Source: Planctomycetota bacterium (GTDB taxonomy: Bacteria > Planctomycetota > PLA2). From it: 64,000 nt of DNA. Location of the stretch: NCBI GenBank assembly GCA_021776785.1, contig JAJFFF010000024.1, positions 62,001-126,000 of the forward strand, given 5' to 3'. The notes beneath the pieces are model-generated. The model made no database searches and was not told the origin of the DNA. It saw only the letters and a program-made list of their open reading frames with translations. The position numbers were made by a program, and so were the translations under genes. The first letter of the stretch is position 1. Every line of letters begins with the position of its first letter. Below, piece by piece: positions 60,586 through 64,000 of the stretch.

Positions 60586-62049
60586 GTGAGCCAAATACCT
60601 CGCATTCTTCTCGTGGACGACAACGAGGACAGTCGTTACGCCGTACGGCTGCAGCTCGGCGATTTCGATGTCATCGAAGTCGGAGACGGTCCCGCTGCCT
60701 TGCAGGCCGCCGAGGAAGTTGCGCCGGACTGCATTCTTCTCGATGTCGAAATGCCCGGCATGAACGGGTTTGAGGTTTGCCGCCGGCTGCGTGCGAATCC
60801 CGCGTGTGCCTCGATTCCGGTGATCTTGCTGACGGGGCATCGACGCGACACAGACAGTCTTGTGACGGGGCTCGCCGCGGGCGCCGACGAGTACATCGCC
60901 AAGCCGGTCGCCCGCGCCGAACTTCACGCCCGGGTCCACGCGATGCTGAGGATCGGCGACCTGCAGCGCCGTCTTACCGGTGCCAACGAGCGCTTGGAGG
61001 AGCAGGTGCGGCGACGGACCGCGGCGCTGCTGCGCATCTACGAGACCGTTCCGATCGGCCTCTACACGATGAGTGTGATGGGACGTCTGACGTCTGTGAA
61101 CCACGCGTTGCAGGTCATGCTCGGACGGGAGCTGGACGACCTCACGGGGCAGGATGCGAGCGCCCTGTTTGGGGCCGATTACGACGCCGCGTACTGGTCC
61201 GCGCTCTGTCGTGAACGCGGTCGCATCGCGGCGGAGTTGCATGTCGTCGGCGCGGACGATCAGGTCGTAGCCGTGCTGGACGAGCGCGTGTGGAACGCCG
61301 ATGGAAGTGGGTTCACGGGGTACGTACAGGATCGCACGCAGCGTGAGCAGCTCGAATCGGTTTTGCAGGAGCAGGAGAAGCAAGCCGCGATCGGACGTTT
61401 GGCGGGCGGCATCATGCACGAAATCATCAACCCCCTCGCTGGGGTGCAGCACTATCTCGGTGCGGTCGCGGCGCGCTTAGAAACCGGTGCGACCGTGGAC
61501 ACCCAAGAGCTGCAACGCGGCATGGTGGTCATGCAGGACGCGGTGGATCGGGCGACGAAACTCGTGGGAAACCTTCGCGGCTTCACGCGCGTTGCGGAGC
61601 GCCCGCGCGACGACGTCGATCTCGTAGCGATTGTTGAAGACCTCGGTCTGCTGCTGCGGCATGACTTGGATCGACACCGCATCAAACTGATCGTGGAGGG
61701 GCAGCGCGGCGAAGCGATCGTGCGCGCGGATGAAGGGCAGGTCTCGCAGGTCTTGGTGAATCTCTTCACGAATGCCCGCGACGCCATGCAAGACGGGGGG
61801 ACGTTGACGGCCCGCGTCCGCGTCGAGAACCAAGAAGTCCACCTAGCCGTCGCGGACACGGGGACCGGGATCCCGCCCGACATTCAAGATCGCGTCTTCG
61901 AACTGCTGTTCACGACCAAAGGCGACGCCGGAACCGGGTACGGACTGGCCATCTCGCGCCGGATCGCACTCGATCATGGCGGTTCGCTCGACTTCGAGTC
62001 GCAACCAGGCGCCGGATCGACGTTTCACCTTCGGCTTCCTTGCGCGTAG
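60586..62049 (+). CDS. Receiver-PAS-histidine kinase hybrid
   Basis: The product has 487 residues. The N-terminal receiver (1-120; LLVDDNEDSR, LLDVEMPGMNG, YIAKPV) precedes a PAS-like domain (about 150-255; IYETVPIGLYTMSVMGRLTS) and a kinase core with phospho-acceptor histidine in GGIMHEIINPLAGV, N-box LFTNARDAMQD and G2 GTGYGLAIS. The receiver comes first, as in kinases that are controlled by another two-component system. It starts at GTG 60586. It is divergent from the NtrC-type regulator gene by 98 bp and is its likely partner. Confidence 0.92.
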   Translation: MSQIPRILLVDDNEDSRYAVRLQLGDFDVIEVGDGPAALQAAEEVAPDCILLDVEMPGMNGFEVCRRLRANPACASIPVILLTGHRRDTDSLVTGLAAGADEYIAKPVARAELHARVHAMLRIGDLQRRLTGANERLEEQVRRRTAALLRIYETVPIGLYTMSVMGRLTSVNHALQVMLGRELDDLTGQDASALFGADYDAAYWSALCRERGRIAAELHVVGADDQVVAVLDERVWNADGSGFTGYVQDRTQREQLESVLQEQEKQAAIGRLAGGIMHEIINPLAGVQHYLGAVAARLETGATVDTQELQRGMVVMQDAVDRATKLVGNLRGFTRVAERPRDDVDLVAIVEDLGLLLRHDLDRHRIKLIVEGQRGEAIVRADEGQVSQVLVNLFTNARDAMQDGGTLTARVRVENQEVHLAVADTGTGIPPDIQDRVFELLFTTKGDAGTGYGLAISRRIALDHGGSLDFESQPGAGSTFHLRLPCA

Positions 62050-62135
62050 TTTCGCGCGGACGCGCGGCGAGACGCTCGATTTCGCTGGTTGCCGACTTGG
62101 CCCCCGGTTCGCATGGGTCCGCGGGGAGGCCCTGG

Positions 62136-62660
62136 ATGCGGCTCAGCGAATTCTGCGATCGAATGGACGCATACGAAACGGCCGTTCCGCTCGACAAACT
62201 GACGGAGTGGCTTGAAGAACTCGAAGTCGATTGGACGGATCTTCCCGGTGCCATCGTGTACAGCGATGCCGGGTATCAGCGCAACTTGGTGGCGGAAGGC
62301 GACGCCTACCAAGTGCTCGCACTTTGCTGGAAAGCTGGTCAAGGGTCTCCCATTCATGACCACCGCGGCTCCGCGTGCGGCGTCAAGGTACTGACAGGTC
62401 AGGCGACTGAAACGGCGTTTCTCCGCGATGCGTTCGGTGTGGTCTGCGAAATGAAGCGCGCGACGTTGAACCAGGGGCAAGTGTGCGGCTCCTATGACGA
62501 CGACATTCATGAGCTAGCCAATCTTGCGCCCGACGGCGCACCGCTCGTCACCATCCACGTTTACACGCCTCCTCTCCTGGTGATGGGTGTGTATGAACGA
62601 GGTTCCGGAGAGGTAGTCGATTGGACGGTATCGCCGCACGGGTCAGCGTCGCCGAAGTAG
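62136..62660 (+). CDS. Cysteine dioxygenase
   Basis: This 174-residue cupin enzyme of the cysteine dioxygenase (type I) family oxidises L-cysteine to cysteine sulfinate with iron and O2. The two iron-binding histidines lie in PIHDHRGSACGVKVL, with the second cupin motif in LVTIHVYTPPL. GGGGAGG is six bases before the ATG at 62136. It is just downstream of the hybrid kinase and upstream of a cupredoxin lipoprotein, so sulfur amino-acid oxidation and aerobic respiration lie side by side. A 3-mercaptopropionate dioxygenase is an alternative. Confidence 0.9.
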   Translation: MRLSEFCDRMDAYETAVPLDKLTEWLEELEVDWTDLPGAIVYSDAGYQRNLVAEGDAYQVLALCWKAGQGSPIHDHRGSACGVKVLTGQATETAFLRDAFGVVCEMKRATLNQGQVCGSYDDDIHELANLAPDGAPLVTIHVYTPPLLVMGVYERGSGEVVDWTVSPHGSASPK

Positions 62661-62818
62661 GTTCTCTTGGCGGTGTGTCGGCGGGATCGCGCGGTCGATC
62701 ACCCGGTTGGCGAGTGATCTTGCGCGGTTGCACCAGGGATCACGCTCCCGTCGGAATGGAACGGAACTTGGTTATGCGCCTCCCATCGGCCTCGGGTGAG
62801 GTTTTTTTGGAGGTAGGT

Positions 62819-63634
62819 GTGCGCAAGACGCTTTTGTACTTGTTGATGGCTGTCGCGGCAGCGTGTGGTGGCAACGAACCGAGCGCGAGCTCGGACCAAA
62901 CGACAGACTCCGGTGGCGGCGGCGGTTGCGCGGACGACGACTCGTCCTCTTCGACGTCGCAGGATGGCGGCGACTACACGGCGGACAAGGGCACGGCGAC
63001 CGTTTCCGGAAAAGTGCGGTGGGAAGGGAAGCCTCCGCGCCGTCCCGCGCTCGACATGGGCGCGGATAAGTTTTGCGAAAAGTGTCAAGACGGCTCCAAG
63101 TTGTCCGAGAACACCGTCCTCGGACCCGACGGCGGCATGCGTGACGTCTTCATCCATGTCAAGAAGGGCCTTCGCGGATGGAAGTTTCCGGCCGGCACCG
63201 GCGAAGTGTTGCTGAACCAGGTCCAGTGTCAGTACACGCCGCACATGGTGGCGGTACGCATTGGGCAAAAACTCCGCATCAGAAACAGCGATCCTGTCTT
63301 GCACAACGTGCACGCCCTAAACGCCACGACGGGCGATGATGTGCTCAACATTGGGCAGGCGAAACAAGGCGCCGAAGACACGAAGACGTTTCGCAAGCCG
63401 GGATTTTTCGTGGTGAAGTGCGACGTGCACGGGTGGATGGCCGCTTCGATCTGTGTCGTGAAGCATCCGTTTTATGCGGTCACGGCCGAGGACGGTGCAT
63501 TCTCGCTGGCGAAGTTGCCTGCCGGCGAATATGTCATCGAAGCCTGGCATCGAAAACACGGAAGCCAGACTCAAACCGTCACGGTGAAAGACGGCGAAAC
63601 GGCTACGCTCGAGTTCGTGTTTAAGAAGAAATAG
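62819..63634 (+). CDS. Cupredoxin-like lipoprotein with carboxypeptidase-regulatory-like domain
   Basis: The product has 271 residues. The lipoprotein signal ends in MAVAAAC, followed by a serine/glycine/aspartate linker. Residues about 75-190 resemble plastocyanin-like electron carriers, with a histidine in DPVLHNVHALN and C-x-x-H-x-x-M in VKCDVHGWMA, which are type-1 copper ligands. A beta unit (EDGAFSLAKLPAGEYVIEAW) ends the protein. GGAGG precedes GTG 62819. The adjacent coxB start suggests that it delivers electrons to cytochrome oxidase (inference). Confidence 0.85.
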   Translation: MRKTLLYLLMAVAAACGGNEPSASSDQTTDSGGGGGCADDDSSSSTSQDGGDYTADKGTATVSGKVRWEGKPPRRPALDMGADKFCEKCQDGSKLSENTVLGPDGGMRDVFIHVKKGLRGWKFPAGTGEVLLNQVQCQYTPHMVAVRIGQKLRIRNSDPVLHNVHALNATTGDDVLNIGQAKQGAEDTKTFRKPGFFVVKCDVHGWMAASICVVKHPFYAVTAEDGAFSLAKLPAGEYVIEAWHRKHGSQTQTVTVKDGETATLEFVFKKK

Positions 63635-63638
63635 GACG

Positions 63639-64000
63639 ATGGGCGACTCATCTCCGCAGGCGACGAGCAATCGTGAATCGGTCTTGCTCGTCGTCGTTCT
63701 CGGCGCGCTGGCGCTGGTCACGATTGGCGGATTCGCGTGGGACTGGCGTCCTCCGGTTGCCGCCGAAGAGGGAGCGGGGATTGACGCGACGATCACGTAT
63801 CTGCTGATCGCCGCCGGCTTCATCCTTCTCGTCGGGCATGCCGTGTTGGTTTGGTTCATCTGGCGATCCGATCGTGGCGACCAACCGTATGAACGCCCGA
63901 CGCGGCGCGCGGAATGGATCTGGGGCATCATCCCCGTGCTCTTGATGCTCGCGCTTTCTGAAGCGGGCGTACTTGTCGTGAGCGGCCCGGTCTGGGACTC
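63639..64000 (+). CDS. coxB: Cytochrome c oxidase subunit II, N-terminal part
   Basis: The ATG at 63639 lies 4 bp after the cupredoxin stop, and the frame runs off the window. The 120 visible residues include an N-terminal hydrophobic segment, a membrane helix (YLLIAAGFILLVGHAVLVWF) and the family motif RRAEWIWGIIPVLLMLALSE. This matches subunit II of heme-copper oxidases. The CuA region lies beyond the edge. The tight spacing indicates one operon with the copper protein. Confidence 0.88.
   Translation, partial: MGDSSPQATSNRESVLLVVVLGALALVTIGGFAWDWRPPVAAEEGAGIDATITYLLIAAGFILLVGHAVLVWFIWRSDRGDQPYERPTRRAEWIWGIIPVLLMLALSEAGVLVVSGPVWD

Overview
The window is about 64 kb of GC-rich, densely packed bacterial chromosome. 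Several traits suggest a planctomycete-like organism. These are secreted or lipid-anchored proteins of unknown function, a sigma factor fused to a membrane segment and a long carboxypeptidase-regulatory-like repeat region, DUF4388/PEGA/PQQ-propeller and PDZ/toroid proteins, and a Rieske/cytochrome b complex encoded beside an octaheme HAO-like cytochrome. The phylum is an inference; there is no rRNA in the window.

Layout. 1-7.5 kb: the 3' end of tex, then a minus-strand block with a lipoprotein, a secreted TPR-like protein, mtnA and a 1222-residue DUF4388/TPR/PEGA/PQQ-propeller protein. 7.5-12.7 kb: a PhzF-type enzyme, a PDZ/toroid protein, and a coupled methyltransferase, ChbG-like deacetylase and GT4 glycosyltransferase. 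12.7-20.2 kb: metH and an FHA-trypsin protease on the minus strand, then a TIG-domain lipoprotein that ends in a strong terminator.

20.6-28.2 kb is the most unusual signalling locus. Four coupled genes encode an HU-pseudoreceiver-RsbW-like kinase, a STAS-zinc ribbon-degenerate ATPase protein, a stand-alone GspE N-terminal (MshEN-type) domain and a membrane SpoIIE-type phosphatase. An 858-bp gap with two blocks of 29-bp tandem repeats follows, then an MglA-like GTPase fused to a GAF/histidine kinase and a single-domain response regulator. A predicted pseudokinase (minus strand) and a three-gene ABC-2 exporter follow.

32-46 kb: an SDR enzyme, a 262-bp inverted-repeat element, the sigma/repeat fusion (split by one frameshift), a DUF1579-YHS protein, an MmcQ/YjbR protein with a histone-H1-like tail behind an AT-rich palindrome, and small stress-type membrane proteins (MgtC, GlsB, DUF1328). 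Then come an arsM-sigZ pair, tRNA-Ser(GCT), a stretch of gene remnants and a three-gene operon of unknown secreted or membrane proteins.

46.7-64 kb is an anaerobic-respiration region. One tightly coupled operon encodes an outer-membrane barrel, a Rieske protein, cytochrome b, an octaheme HAO-like cytochrome, a NapA-type molybdoenzyme and a tetraheme NapB-like lipoprotein. It suggests electron flow from quinol through the Rieske/b complex to nitrate and perhaps nitrite, without NapC/NapGH. It is followed by universal stress proteins, a CBS-pair protein, two histidine kinases, a response regulator and an NtrC-type activator, then cysteine dioxygenase, a cupredoxin-like lipoprotein and the start of coxB.
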